Shown here one piece after another: positions 34,394 through 46,396 of a stretch of 64,000 nucleotides of DNA (position 1 is the first letter of the stretch; each line of letters opens with the position of its first letter). The stretch spans positions 406,636,503-406,700,502 of the forward strand of contig NC_073302.1 of NCBI RefSeq assembly GCF_027595985.1, given 5' to 3'. The notes under the pieces were generated by a model. That model ran no database searches. It saw nothing but the letters and a program-made list of their open reading frames with translations, and had not been told where the DNA came from. Both the position numbers and the translations under genes were made by a program. The DNA is from Sorex araneus. Lineage: Eukaryota; Chordata; Mammalia; Eulipotyphla; Soricidae.

Positions 34394-34650
34394 TGTGGTG
34401 GTGGTGGTGTCAAGAGTCAGCTCTTGTGGTGTCCAGGATCACACGTTGGTCTTTCTGGCTCCCATTTGCTGTACCAGGGATAGGATTCAGAGATGTGAAG
34501 TGATGCTTGGCAGTGTGGATCCGTATGGATTGATGTGGGTGCAATATGGATGTCTGATGATGCCATGTGGGGACAATGTTGGAGATGGAACTGATGGACT
34601 GATACGTGAAGGTGAGCACTCTACCACTGAGCCATCCCCCAGGCTCCTTT
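34394..34650 (-). repeat. Repeat-like stretch ending in ID-like tRNA block
   Basis: GTG repeat at the left. 'gtgagcactctaccactgag' and 'ccatcccccaggctcc' at the right resemble the reversed ID-like head. The middle is unrecognised. Confidence 0.4.
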
Positions 34651-34654
34651 CACT

Positions 34655-35110
34655 GTTTCTTTTTTTAACTGTTGTGGTTTAGGTAACATGATTTTGGTGT
34701 CCAAAGTTACTCCATCTTCATTAGCACTGAAGTGGTCAAGACTCTCCACCATTATGGATATGGAGAGTATCACGCTAAGTGAAATGAGTCAGAAAGAGAG
34801 GGACAGACATAGAAGGCCTGCACTCATTTGTGGAATAGAAAATAACATAATATGAGACAGACACCCAAGGACAGTAGACACAAGGGCCAGGAATATTGCC
34901 CCATTGTTGGAAGCCTGCCTCATGAGCTGGGGAAGAAGGCAGCTGGAAGAGAGAAGGGATCACTAAGTCAATGATGGTTGGAGGGATCGCTCAGGATGGG
35001 AGATGTGTGCTGAAAGTAGATAAAGGACCAAGCATGATAGCCTCTCAGTATCTGTATTGCAAACCATAATGCCCAAAAGTAGAGAGAGAGTATGGGGGAA
35101 ATTGCTGCCA
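34655..35110 (+). repeat. L1 3'-end element
   Basis: 'tatcacgctaagtgaaatga' and 'gtcagaaagagagggacaga' (classical L1 tail) continue into 'acacccaaggacagtagaca' and 'gtattgcaaaccataatgcc'. This copy shows the shared 3' family is L1. Confidence 0.9.
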
Positions 35111-35114
35111 TGGA

Positions 35115-35228
35115 GGCAGACACTCTACACTCTACACTCAGGAATTACTGCTGGCAGACTCAGGGGACCACATTGGTCAATCATGTGCAATGGAAGTGTC
35201 CTACCCACTGTACTATTGCTCTGGTAAC
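35115..35228 (-). repeat. Type A SINE fragment, reverse
   Basis: 'acactcaggaattactgctg' to 'tgtactattgctctgg', without tail. Confidence 0.85.
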
Positions 35229-35261
35229 TCTGTCACTATCCCACCAGTCATATGACTGTCA

Positions 35262-35640
35262 CTTTTGGTCCTCCTCTTCCTCTCCCCATCTCCCTCCAAT
35301 GCTTGGTATTCTCAGATCTGCCACCAAAGTCCAAGGGTTAGTCATTTGATACTCTATGCCCTTTGTCCTGTTCCTCTACATATTGCATATGAATGAGATA
35401 ATGCAGATGTGTTCTTCTCCTGCTAGTTTATTTCAATTAACTTTATGTCCTCCAATTATAAGCCACTATAAGATTTCATCTTTTCTTGTAGTTGTAAAAT
35501 TCCATTCTTTATATATTCTGTGATATATATACGTATATATATATATATATCACAACTTGCTTTATTCATCTCTTGGACATTTGGGTTCAACAATGTTACA
35601 AGTTTATGTCTTCAAGAAAGTCATGGGTTTTTACTTCAGT
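35262..35640 (-). repeat. L1 3' region, reverse, with (TA)n
   Basis: 'tattgcatatgaatgagata', 'gatttcatcttttcttgtag' and 'ttcattcatctc..gacatt'-type order; TA tract at 35523-35552. Confidence 0.75.
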
Positions 35641-35649
35641 ACCATGTGA

Positions 35650-36190
35650 AATGTAAACCATAACATTTTCTTTTAAAAAAAATAATAGTCCCATAGGAAA
35701 AAATATATAAGGGCCCACCAAATCTACATTACAATGACTGAAAATAGACCCATACTAATGAACTGAATTCAAAGAGAAGATTCTGCAAGTAAACACAGCA
35801 CACACAGGGAGCTGGATGAGTTCACATTTCTCAGAAGGACCTCTAGAAGCTTAAAGACAATGAAAATTTTGAGAGGAAAATTATTTCCAACTTAGAATTC
35901 TATACTCCATCAGGAACCAAAGTATGAGTGAAGAAAAAAGAATTTCAGTCTAGCAAGTTCTCATGAATGGTACCGCCCACACATCGTTTTTGTTTTTTTT
36001 TTCAGGAAGCTGGTGCATGGAGAATGTGCTCCACCTAAAGGATGAGTAAACTGAGAAAGAGGAAGAAAAAGAAATCCACACAGATAGAGACACCGGGGAA
36101 TCCATGGGGAGATGGGGAAAGGCAGATTTTTTAGCTATGAAGCTGCTCAGATGACTCTGGTTGAGACTTTCGCAAGAAGATGAAATGAAT
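35650..36190 (+). repeat. Ancient L1/HAL1-like repeat
   Basis: 'aattctatactccatcagga', 'tcaggaagctggtgcatgga', 'gaatgtgctccacctaaagg' and 'atgagtaaactgagaaagag' follow an old L1-related consensus. Confidence 0.6.
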
Positions 36191-36199
36191 AAGTACCTA

Positions 36200-36368
36200 A
36201 ATATTTTGGTTTGGGTGTCACTCTCAGCAGTGCTCAGGGCTTACTCTGACTTTGTGCTCAGTGAGCACTCCTGGTGATGCTCAGACTGCCTCGTGGTATT
36301 GGTGATTGAACTTGGGTCAGCTGCATACAAGACAAGATCCATATCCCCTGTTCTATCTCTCCAGTCAC
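36200..36368 (-). repeat. Old SINE, reverse
   Basis: 'gtcactctcagcagtgctca' to 'gttctatctctccagtcact'. Confidence 0.85.
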
Positions 36369-37137
36369 TAATGAAAAGTCTAAACAAAAATAAATTAATA
36401 AAACTCAAGGAAATACCAAAGAGATAGATGTTCAAGAGATTAAAAGTAATAGTGACTTACTACATCACTTCCTTCTTAATAGAAAATAGAATTTTAATAA
36501 TATGAATACTATAATTAAAATTGAAATTAAGGCTGTATTAGGGATGGAGGAAGGAGAGGATTCAGAGGTCTTGCCATGATGAAAGCAGAGAAAATATAGC
36601 TAAATCCTCACCTCAGATTGTAAAAACACTGAAAAAATAAACAGAAATGAATGAATGTTGCTTAGAGGTCCACTCAGGCATAACAAAAAATTAGTTAAAG
36701 GAATTGAAGGTGGTTGTCTTTGAAAAAGCAAAACTGGAAGAAGGTACTAAGTGTCATTATTTATGTTATTCAGCTTTTGTTGAACTAGTCAATAAATTAT
36801 TACTGATAAAATTGAAAAAATTTTAAAGGGCATTTTTTTACTTAAGTATCTTATTTTTTCTCAATCTTTACTAATTCCTTCTGACTTATGTCTTCCAAAT
36901 TTTTTAATGTAATTTGAACTCACCCAGCAAACAAGTTTGCAAGGTCTAAGTATAAGATGAATCGACAAACTAGAAAAGATGATGATAGCCCTTTATCAGA
37001 AAAGAGTGATTAAGGTTACCTTAGCAAATACCTTTATTAAAGGGATGTGCTGAGGTTTTTTTTTTTTTAGTTCATTTTGAGTATTTGTTAGATACCTACT
37101 CAACACTGAGCATCCTGACACTAGGACCTAACAGTCA

Positions 37138-37350
37138 TTGAGTGGTTGCCATGTGCTAGATTCTAATAGTTTTACATGTTTCTTGTCTTTTAATTATTTC
37201 AGGAAGCCTCTGAGGTAGATACTATTAATACCCTAAATTGTAGTCAAGGAAAATGTGGCATAGAGGTATTAAATATGTGTCCTGAATTCCACAGGGAAGG
37301 CTGCATAAGGAAACCAAACCCACAGCTCACAGTCAGAATCCAGGCTGCAT
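37138..37350 (+). repeat. MIR
   Basis: 'gttgccatgtgctagattct' and 'cctctgaggtagatactatt' to 'cagtcagaatccaggctgca' in MIR order. Confidence 0.8.
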
Positions 37351-37589
37351 ATCAGGTGCCTGTCCATCGCCATTGGATAGTAGTGGACATCATCAAGGAG
37401 ACCACAAAACCAGACAAACAATTCACTGTTATGGACCTTCCTGTGGTCCAGAAAATTGTGCATAATTATCATTAACAATGTGATGAATGAACTATTCTTT
37501 ACTCCCTAAACTTGGCAAACTTATCCAGAGTCATTAATAACTTCAGCCTTTACAATACTTCACTTGAAAGTTAACACAAACAAAAAGTA

Positions 37590-37717
37590 ATTAAGGGGAT
37601 GGGGGAGGTGGGGAGGGTGATGGGAGGGATCCTTGGGACACCGGTGATGGGAAACGTACACTGGTGGAGGGATGGTGTTGGAATACTGTATGACTGAAGT
37701 TCAAACATGAACACCTT

Positions 37718-37750
<33 letters not shown>

Positions 37751-37755
37751 ACATT
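37590..37755 (+). repeat. L1 3' terminus with (AAAT)n tail
   Basis: 'gtgggagggtgatgggaggg'-like G-rich stretch, 'acgtacactggtggagggat', then (AAAT)n at 37727-37752. Confidence 0.8.
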
Positions 37756-38363
37756 TCAAGAACAAAGTAAATACAAGATGTTGTTCCATGTGGCAAAGAT
37801 AAAAGTATAGTCGGCTTTCCAAAGAAGGAATTTTCAAAACAAAAGCAGTGCTGGTGAGATTCGAAAGGGAAGTTCCTGAAGACTTGCAAGGTCTTGCTGG
37901 ATTGACAGAAGACTAGGGAATTGTTCCTGGTTGTTGTTCATTTCCATCCATGTCATTTCCCTCTCAGTAAACATTTACTATTTTAAAAGAATTTGGTTTG
38001 AGTGTTCATTACCAGAGACCCTCTTCTTTCTTAGGAATTTCAAAGCAGGGACAAATGCTTGAACTTGGAAAATGGCTAGAAGTGTTCAGGAAAAGAAATT
38101 CAAGAGAGAAGAAATTGTTCTCCTAAAGGTTAAGCTGAGGAGAGGAGATAAATATTGAGAAATAAAGAGATTAAAAATTATTTTAGGAAAGAAAGTAAAA
38201 TTCCCCAAAGGAAGTCTATTTTGAGATAGAACTTGATTTGAATCATGAATACAAGCCTTCATAATTCAAAACAATGACTTGTAGACTCTCAGAAAGGTTT
38301 ACGTATATGAGATGTGGCCTCTAGTTTTTTTTTTAAAAAGATTTTATCAATAATTTCAGAGAT

Positions 38364-38535
38364 GGGGGCTGGAGCAATACCACAGCGGATAGGGCATTTG
38401 CCTTGCACATGGCCGACCCAGGTTCGATTCCCAGCATCCCATATGGTCCCCTGAGCACCGCCAGGACTGATTGCTGAGTGCATGAGCCAGGAGTAACCCC
38501 TGTGCATCGCCAGGTGTGACCCAAAAAGAAAAAAA
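38364..38535 (+). repeat. Type A SINE
   Basis: Near-consensus; imperfect flanks taatttcagag and taactccagag. Confidence 0.94.
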
Positions 38536-39144
38536 AATAATAACTCCAGAGGTGTGGGCAAAATGAAATGAAAGGTTCGTCTCAGCCAAGATTTTTGTCA
38601 GAATTCCCTTAGATCAATGGCACATCATTTCAATCTAGCAGTACTAGACTGCTTATCTCTTGGGATAAAGCCAATGGCAAGGTTTAGCATATATGGATTC
38701 CACCTACTTGAAAATAATCACCTTTATATCTTGTGATGTCTCCCATGAACTCTGAACCAAAAATAAATTATAATCCCTTTTGGTGGGAGGGAATAAAGTA
38801 GAAAGTAAAATGATTAAAAACAGACGGCAGCTTGATGCGTGTGATGCCAGATTTGTTCAACATGTGATTCAAAAATCATGGGGAAGTTTTGTTCTGGCCA
38901 TTCTCCCAATTAACAACCTTTATCTTACTTAAAAGCCAAAATCCATGACTCAAAAGAGCGTGCTAGAAAGAAATTTCTGACAGACAAAATTGACTATTCC
39001 TGGCAGCATCGAATAACATATATACATATACTCAAGTACCATTTTTTGAAATACAGCTCAAAATCTAACAAGATATAACTGAAATGTGCCCCAGGGCTCC
39101 AAAATTTAAAAATAGCTAATTTTTTTAATCAAATGTGTCATACT

Positions 39145-39310
39145 ATGTGCCAGTCACTGCATATAATTATCACACTGACACTATGAATTATTACTGTTTT
39201 CAGATTTTTCTTTAAAGATGAGGAAATTGAATAAAATAGATGCTAAATAACCTCAAGGTCACACAGAACATAATAACCAAGAAGGAACTAAACTCAGTTT
39301 GATCCCACTA
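39145..39310 (+). repeat. MIR
   Basis: 'actatgtgccagtcactgca' and 'aagatgaggaaattgaataa' to 'aaggtcacacagaacataat'. Confidence 0.88.
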
Positions 39311-39329
39311 AACTCTTGATAAGATCCCT

Positions 39330-39815
39330 CAAAGAGTTAGAAAGAGAGGGGCAGACATAGAAGGACTGCACTCATTTGTGGAGTATAGAAGAACATCACA
39401 TGAGGCTAACACCCAAGGACAGTAGATACAAGGGCCAGGAGTATTGCCCCATAGCTGGAAGACTGTTCCATGAGCGGAGGGGAGAAGGCAGTTGGAATAG
39501 AGAAGGAATCACTAAGAAAATGATGGCTGGAGGGATGGGAGATGCATGCCGAAAGTAGATAATGGACCAAACATGATGACCTCTCAGTGTCTGTGTTGCA
39601 AGCCATAATGCCCAAAAGTACAGAGAGAGTATGGGAAATATTGTCTGCCATGGAGGCAGGGGGAGGGTGGGAAAGGGATATTTGTGGTGGGGAATGTGCA
39701 CTGATGGAGGGATGGGTGTATGATTATTGTGAGATTATAACCCAAACATGAAAGCTTGTAATTATCTCATGATTATTCAATAAAATTTTTTTAAAAAGGA
39801 AAAAGAAAAAAAATA
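39330..39815 (+). repeat. L1 3'-end element, first of a tandem pair
   Basis: 'gagttagaaagagaggggca', 'gaccaaacatgatgacctct' and 'gaatgtgcactgatggaggg', then AATAAA-like end and A-rich tail. Confidence 0.9.
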
Positions 39816-39840
39816 GAGTTGAAAAAGAAAATCCCATTTT

Positions 39841-40350
39841 AAATATAAAACAACAGAGTAGGAGACTAATACTCAAGAATAGTAGTATATAATAGTATAT
39901 ACTACCAGGAGGTTGGCTCCATAGCTTGGAAGCTGGCCTCACACGCTGGGGGAAAGTCATCCCAGATAGAGAAGGGAACACCAAGTAAAATGTGATTGGA
40001 GATCCTGCGCGGGGAGGGAGATGTGTGTTGAAAGTAGACTAGACACTGAACACGATGGCCACTCAGTGCTCCTACTGCAAACCACAACACCAAAAATAGA
40101 GAGAGAGAGAACAAATTGTAATGCCCCGCCACAGAGGCGGGGTGAGGCGGGGTGGGGTGGGATGGGGGGGGTGGGAGGGATACTGGGTTCATTGGTGGTG
40201 GAGAATGGACACTGGTGGAGGGATGGGCTCTTGAACATTGCATGAGGGAAAAAACAAGCATGAAAATGTGTGAATCTGTAACTGTTCCCTCACTGTGACT
40301 CACTGAAGAATAAATAAATAAGTAAGTAAATAAATAAATAAATAAATAAA
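39841..40350 (+). repeat. L1 3'-end element, 510 bp, inserted in the first copy's tail
   Basis: The duplication aagaaaatcccatttt (39825-39840, 40351-40366) brackets it exactly. 'gaatggacactggtggaggg' and a terminal (AAAT)n (40308-40350) are present. It is more diverged than its left neighbour in the 'gactagacactgaacacgat' block. Confidence 0.93.
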
Positions 40351-40654
40351 AAGAAAATCCCATTTTTATCATGTTGAGTTACTCATGCAACATAGCGATA
40401 CACAAAGGGATCCTTCTTTATAAAAGAAAATTGAACATGATTAATGTTAATCACCTAGTTCTTCTGACATACCTTCAATGGCTTAACTCACATTTTTGGT
40501 CATCTTTTTTAATAACTTATTTTGAATCATAATTTGTAAATGGTAAAACAAATACTGTAGTATTTATCTTATCAGAACACTTAAATTTCTTTTAAAATTG
40601 GGTGTTTTTAAATGAGTGACAAAGTAACATATGGACCCAGTAAAAAAACTAAAC

Positions 40655-40805
40655 AAAGGACTTGCCATGCACTCAACTGATCCAGGTTCAATTTCCTGGC
40701 ATAGCATATGGTCTCCAGAGCACTTTCAGGTGTGATCCCTGAGCACAGAGCCAGGAGTAAGTCCTGAGCACCACTGGGTGTGACCCAGACCCACTCCTTC
40801 CAAAA
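40655..40805 (+). repeat. Type A-like SINE lacking its head
   Basis: It begins at 'aggacttgccatgcactcaa' and continues to 'accactgggtgtgacccaga'. Confidence 0.85.
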
Positions 40806-40837
40806 TAATACAAAATATTATTTTAAAAGTCTATTAG

Positions 40838-41010
40838 GGGCCAGGAGATAGTATACAGAGTAAGGTACTTGCCTTGCATGTGACTAATCTCAGTTCAATA
40901 CCAGTACCACATACTGTTCCCTAAACTCACCTAGGGCTGATCCCTGAGCACAGAGCCAGGAGAAATCAACCATTCTGGGCATCGATAGGTGTGACCAAAA
41001 TATTTTTTTA
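40838..41010 (+). repeat. Old type A-like SINE
   Basis: 'ggggccaggagatagtatac' to 'gcatcgataggtgtgaccaa'. Confidence 0.87.
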
Positions 41011-41363
41011 ATTTTAAGTATAAACTTTAGTTACTAAGTATACAGATGGTAATGTATAGAAATATAGGTGTTATCATATAACTATTTTATAATGTATATT
41101 TTACAATGTTTCATAATATACACATCTATCTCTATCTCTATCAGTCTCTATCGCTTAATTCTGTCAGCTAAGAAAGCCCAGAAGCAATGACATCCCAGTA
41201 GCAACAATTACTCATGTTGCCCAAATACTGGTTTCTACTATCATTGCCCAATGAGAGGAACTATGTCTTGGAGAAACAGTTGATTCAGTGAGCAGTGCAG
41301 GAAATACAGAAGACAAAAATGGAGTATCTTGTAGTATAAGGAAATGCTCAAAAAATGTGAGGA

Positions 41364-41535
41364 TGGGGGCTGGAGTGAGCGGGTAGGGTGTTTGCCTGGC
41401 AAGCGGCAGACCCGGGTTCAAACCCCAGCATCCCACATGGTTCCCTGAGCACCGCCAGGAGTAATTCCTGAGTGCATGAGCCAGAAGTAATCCCTGTGCA
41501 TTGCCGGGTGTGACCCAAAAGAGCAAAAAAAAATT
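41364..41535 (+). repeat. Type A SINE with shortened head
   Basis: Part of the A box is deleted ('ctggagtgagcgggtagggt'). Flanks aaaaaatgtgagga are at 41350-41363 and 41537-41550. Confidence 0.94.
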
Positions 41536-41695
41536 AAAAAAATGTGAGGAAATGTTCAAAACAAAAAAAACAAACAAAACCTCACAAAACTAAGCTACAC
41601 TGATAGGCCCATGTGAAAGGGGCACAGAAACCAAATTATTTTCTAATTACCTAAGCCTGAACAATTAGTAAACTACTTTTGATTGATAGTGCAAA

Positions 41696-41722
41696 ATAAA
41701 TAAATAAATAAATAAATAAAAC
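41696..41722. repeat. (AAAT)n microsatellite
   Basis: About 6-7 units; no obvious SINE attached. Confidence 0.9.
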
Positions 41723-41796
41723 ACAAGTCCATAATAATATGAACAAAGAAATAAATAAATGAACAGATGTCAGGGGTGAAGTGAAGAAATTCTTCA

Positions 41797-42490
41797 AGAA
41801 CAAATCCTTCTTGTAGAAGAATTCCCAAATTTGTGTGGCTGCTCCACCCTCAGAGAAGCAAAGAGTTGGCTCCCTGATCCTTGAGTATGTGCTGCATATA
41901 GTGACTTCCTTCCCAAGAACAGGCTAGAAAGGGTGGTGGATTGAGGAGAGTGGTCTACAGTGGAGAAAGCTAAGAAACACCACCTTAGGTTACCATGATG
42001 AAGATCAATTAATACTACATCCCCTTCATAAAAAGGTGATGAAAATCGAACTTTCTCTCTAACATGTTTCTCCCCGTAAAAGTAATAACACCAGCAAGTA
42101 TAAGAAAAACACGGCAAACTCTGAGAGAAGTGCATTCTACAAAACAATTGGTCAGTACTTCTCAAAACTGTCAAGGTCCCCAAATGCATGGAAGCGAAAG
42201 AAACTATCAAAGCCAACAGAATAAAACGAGACAGGACAAGCAAGTAAGTGCACTGTGGCATCCCCAAGTGGAAAACTGTCAGGAGGTGAAAAAATGAAGG
42301 AAGTCTGAAAGAACAATTGACTTGACCTAACAATAACATAACAATAGAGGTATTTTTTTAAAAAATTATGGCAAATACTCTATACAAATTTAAGATGTAA
42401 TCAATAAAGGAATTGATGGGGGATTTTTGGGAACTTTGCAATCACATCGATATTTCTCTAAATCTGAAAAGTATTCTCAACATAGTGTTT
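41797..42490 (+). repeat. Ancient L1M-type 3' UTR-like repeat
   Basis: 'tctacaaaacaattggtcag', 'tctcaaaactgtcaaggtcc', 'gtggcatccccaagtg' and 'tttttgggaactttgcaatc' to 'tctctaaatctgaaaagtat' run in the order of an old L1 3' UTR. The 181-codon reverse open frame here (42339-41794) is therefore not a gene. Confidence 0.6.
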
Positions 42491-42519
42491 CATTCATAAA
42501 TCTTTATGTTTTTCTGAGA

Positions 42520-42648
42520 GGATGGGTTGGGCCAAACTCGGTTATGCTAAGAGGCTACTCTGGACTCTCTGCTCCCTCCCAATGGTGTGCAGAAGGGGTG
42601 GGCCAGCCGGCTGCGAGCCAATCTCTGCACTATGACTCCAGATCCCCA
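42520..42648 (-). repeat. Old SINE, reverse
   Basis: 'gttatgctaagaggctactc' to 'actatgactccagatcccc'. Confidence 0.65.
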
Positions 42649-43255
42649 TAAACTAGTGCTGCTTTTTTTTTTTTTTTTCAGTCTCTTATGTTCACAAGAA
42701 CTCAGTGGCTTGTGGTTCTTTCCAGAGATACTGTTTATATGTGGAATTGGGGCTATGGAGGAATAAAGGGTGGGGAATGATCAACCAGCAGGAAATCAGA
42801 GAAAGGGATTTTCGTTCCCAGGTACTTCCTTGAACTCCCAGTGGCTCCATTCCTGTCTGCACAAGGCCACAGTTCCCGTTGGGCAGCCTCTCAAGCAACT
42901 CACTGGGTTCTGCCAAAGCTCCCCTCTCTTCCGGCCTCAGTCTAGAGTTGCTGACAGTTCTCTTCTATGAGAGTAGAAATCAGCCCCTCCCCTTAGCTAA
43001 CGCTACTATGCTTCTCCAAACCTTGTGGTTTTCCTAAGCCAGCTCCCCTTTTGTGAGCAGTACCTTTGCTAACTATCTCAGGGGGCTTTACTTTTTTGTA
43101 GGATTTTAATGAATGTTATAGAAACATATCTGTTCCCTTCACACAACTAGGAGCATAATATATCCAACTGTCCCCATCTATAATTTGCTTTGGTTTACTG
43201 TCCATTTCCATACATATTGTGCCATGTTGTAAGTAGGCCATTGTTTTTCTCTCTT

Positions 43256-43400
43256 CTTTGGTTTTAGGATCGCACCTGGCAGTGCTCAGGGTCATTTCTG
43301 GTGAGTCTTGGGAGACTGTATGCAGTGCCAGGAATCAAACCAGGGTTGATCGCGTGCAAGACAAATAGTTAACCCCTGTACTATCCTCCTCTAACTCTCT
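43256..43400 (-). repeat. Old SINE, reverse
   Basis: 'cacctggcagtgctcagggt' to 'ctgtactatcctcctctaac'. Confidence 0.85.
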
Positions 43401-43483
43401 GTTACATATACTTTATTTTATGTAAAAGCTTAAAACTAACAGAAAGACTATGGAGCCTGGAATGGTGGCTGGAGAATAGAATA

Positions 43484-43640
43484 GGGACTAGAGAGATAGC
43501 ACAGCTGGTAGGCGACCCCAGTTCAATCCTCAGCATCCCCTTTGGTTCTTCAAGTACCACAGGAGTAATTCTTTAGTGCAGAGCCAGGAATAACTCCTGA
43601 GTATTGCCAGATGTGACAAAAAGCGAAAATAAACCAAAAA
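43484..43640 (+). repeat. Type A SINE, diverged
   Basis: 'agggactagagagatagcac' to 'gccagatgtgacaaaaagcg'; a deletion removes the 'gcgtttgccttgc' block. Confidence 0.88.
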
Positions 43641-43786
43641 CAAACAAAAACAACCAACTAAGAATAGACGCACAATAAGAAAACAGTGAGATAAACTAGC
43701 ATTGCTTAAGTCCTAGACAGCTTCGTGGATGTTGAGACTTTCAAGCCAGTCTTCTTGGGTTTAAAACCCAATTCTTTTTATTTTTT

Positions 43787-44540
43787 CATTTCATTTTATT
43801 TTATTTTGTATATGTTTTATTTTTATAAAAGTATTTCACAATAGTTCATTACAGATAATATTTAAACACCAATCCCACCACCGAGCACCTTCCCACCACA
43901 ATAAGAGGTAAGTGTGTGAAGGTTGTTGTATTTCATTCTGGAGCCATTTAAGCCCAAATATAAGAGAATACAAGCAAGTATGTTAGAAACCAAACAAATG
44001 TGTGATGCTTTTGATAAGTAAGTTCAGGTAGAGTGTAAGAGGTTGCGTGGCCACTAATGCGGCTGCACTCTCCAGGAAATTCTGCAGTGCTCTCTTCTGG
44101 GAGCTTTAGTTTATAGTCCCTGGTCTTGGCCTTTGATGAGATTGCATGCGCTAGGGGCAGTTTTTGGGTGTGACTGTCAAGCTACTGGAAAATTAGGGAT
44201 CTGGGGGCAGGAGGCCGAGTGCCAATCTGAGTGGGCTTGGAGATCTCAATCACAGATTCCTGAGTACCTGGGTTTTCCTGCTGGTCCACTCTCAAGCGAG
44301 GTTTATCCCCTCTTGGGTGAGGTCGTCCGAGCATGTGGAGAGTGGCCTTAAGCATGGCGGCAGTTGGATTCTGGAGTTGTTTGATTGCTGGGGCTCTGCC
44401 TGGGGCAGGGAGGGAAACTTAACCTGCCCCCCTCCAAGATGCCCCAGTGAAGACAGCCTGGCGTGGGGTCAGGATCTCCACATCTGACTTATCTGGATTT
44501 CAACAGCAAGGCCTTCTATTCTATTCTGAGTCGTTCTTTT
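43787..44540 (-). repeat. Reverse L1-like 3' end with long unique-looking body
   Basis: 'tttcacaatagttcattaca' and 'caccgagcaccttcccacca' are the reverse of an L1-type G-rich 3' terminus. The following about 600 bp (to 'gccccagtgaagacagcctg') would be its upstream part but is not recognised by me. Confidence 0.5.
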
Positions 44541-46105
44541 TATGACTCAGAGCTTTTGCAGTTGCTCCCTTTTCCAGGAAGTTACCCTCATACTTAAAGT
44601 CTCTTTTTAAATATTACCTTCTTTGCCGATCACTGACAAATGTGTTTTCTCCCACACATAATGCTAGGTGACATGTATTCCTGCCAGTAAAACTGACCAA
44701 AGAATGGCAGCAGTCTCGTGCTTAAGGATTGTGACAGAGGTCTTGACACGAGTGCTCTGAAGCTCCCAGCAGTTCATCATACTCCTAAGAGTTACTCTCC
44801 TGGGATTCATTGTTGTGACCAGTTCCACTGTTGTTGTAGGCAAAAATGGCAAAATGACTCTTATCACCTCTGGACTGTGCAGGTCACAATCAATCATGAC
44901 ATTGAGCAATGATTGGACACTTTACAACAAGCACTGCTCTGGGTCTAGGGGCGGGTGGAAGTCATGAAACAAACAACAACAACAAAAAATGTGACTGTTT
45001 TGGTACTGGGATATTTCCTCTTCCTGTGTCCAACCTCACAGATATTATAGGTCCTCTCATACTTGGGACAAAATTAGATACCATTTTCAGGATTTAAAAG
45101 GAAATAAGTCTCTTGATACTCGTGCCCTTCTGGATGAGATCATTTGAGTATTTAAAGGTAAACTCCCAGGAATTCAGTATGAGAATTTAACCAGGGCATT
45201 ATGAATGCACTGTGGACCTTGACCCGAAGTCGTGGTGTCAAAGCATCACCCACACTGTTGGCAGTGTAGGTACAATCTGATTTATCATGTCTGATTCACT
45301 CTAGGATCCTGCCTCAGAGAGCAGTGCTAAGAGCAAGACTGCTCAAACCTATATCAACTTTTTTGCATCTTGCAAACAGAAAATGTGGAGAAGTTGGATC
45401 CCTGCTGGCACTGTTTCCCAGCCACCTGGATGGTGCCATCCTGTTGATTAAATATCTGAGGATTCTCCTTGAGGCAAGAGAGCTTTGGAGACACACTCCA
45501 AGGATGGCAAAAGGCAGTACCAAAAGGAGTGTCATCTCTCCATAATTTTTAAATTGTTGTGGTTAATCATTGCTCCTCTATTATGAGCAGTCCAACTTGA
45601 TCATGGTCCTATTATTTTCCTTCCTTTGCTAAGGGATTATGCTAAATGAGTTATCTGCCACTCTTTTTTTACAGCCAGTGCAAAGCTTCTGTGGCACATC
45701 CATTCTCCAGTGCTCATAATTCCCCGTGTTTGTGTTAAATATTGTCCATGATGTTTCCCATTCTATCTCTGTCCCTTGACTCTTTAGTGGTTCCTCTTTC
45801 CCTATGTTATCTCTGTTTAATTTTCAATAAATGCTGTTGTCTAGCAAAAAAAAGGAAAAGAAAAGAAAAAAATCACCTTCTTAAAAGAGGGAGGCTTCCC
45901 CGCCTGCCCTGTGTGTGCCCTGTCCCCTTCAGCTATTCTACATGATATCATGTTCCAAATTTCTCTCATAGCTTTAATTATAACAGTCAAATTAAACGAT
46001 TAGATTATTGGATTTATTGGTTTGGAGTTATTCACCTCCATGAAGATCCTATGTCCTTTGAGGGCAGAAACCTCACTGTTGTTTTCCTAACCCATTGGTG
46101 CTGGT
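44541..46105 (+). repeat. L2 (LINE-2), interrupted by the retroposed transcript
   Basis: The left part (44541-44623) reads 'gagcttttgcagttgctccc' and 'ttaaatattaccttctt'. The right part (45872-46105) resumes at 'tcaccttcttaaaagaggga', continuing to 'cctttgagggcagaaacctc'. Both follow the L2 3' region in sequence. Confidence 0.72.
44624..45871 (+). pseudogene. Retroposed transcript of unknown origin inside an L2
   Basis: The 1.25-kb insert ends with AATAAA (near 45826) about 15 nt before an A-rich tail (45846-45871, with G interruptions). It is flanked by imperfect direct repeats, aaatattaccttctt ending at 44623 and aaaaatcaccttctt ending at 45882. The sequence on both sides reads as one L2 element interrupted at this point. 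These are the hallmarks of L1-mediated retroposition of a polyadenylated RNA. No frame stays open beyond about 75 codons; candidate pieces are 44718-44912 and 45324-45545. I could not identify the parent gene. It could be a decayed protein-coding retrocopy or a non-coding transcript. Confidence 0.6.
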
Positions 46106-46231
46106 ACAAGTAGGGGAGTAGATAGCAAAACCAAAGGTAAAGTCTAAAAATTTTATATCACAGATAGAAGTTAAGGAGAGATTAAATTGGTAGTTCTTTG
46201 CATCTTTTGTTTATTTTAATTGTTTGTTTGT

Positions 46232-46396
46232 TAGGAGACCACACCCAGCAGTGCTCGGGGCTTACTCCTGGCTCTGCACTGCGCTCAGAAATTACTCCGG
46301 GCAGTGCCCGGGGTCCATATGGGATGCTGGGGACAAACCCAGGTTGATCACGTGAAAGGCAAATGTCCTGTCCACTATATTATCTCTCCAGCCCTG
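46232..46396 (-). repeat. Type A-like SINE, reverse
   Basis: 'gaccacacccagcagtgctc' to 'tattatctctccagccct'. Confidence 0.9.

Noticed and set aside
39902..40372. 156-codon reverse frame
   Set aside because: It is antisense of an L1 3'-end element with an (AAAT)n tail.
41794..42339. 181-codon reverse open frame
   Set aside because: It lies in an old L1M-type 3' UTR-like repeat read in antisense. No recognisable domain, no splice or promoter context.
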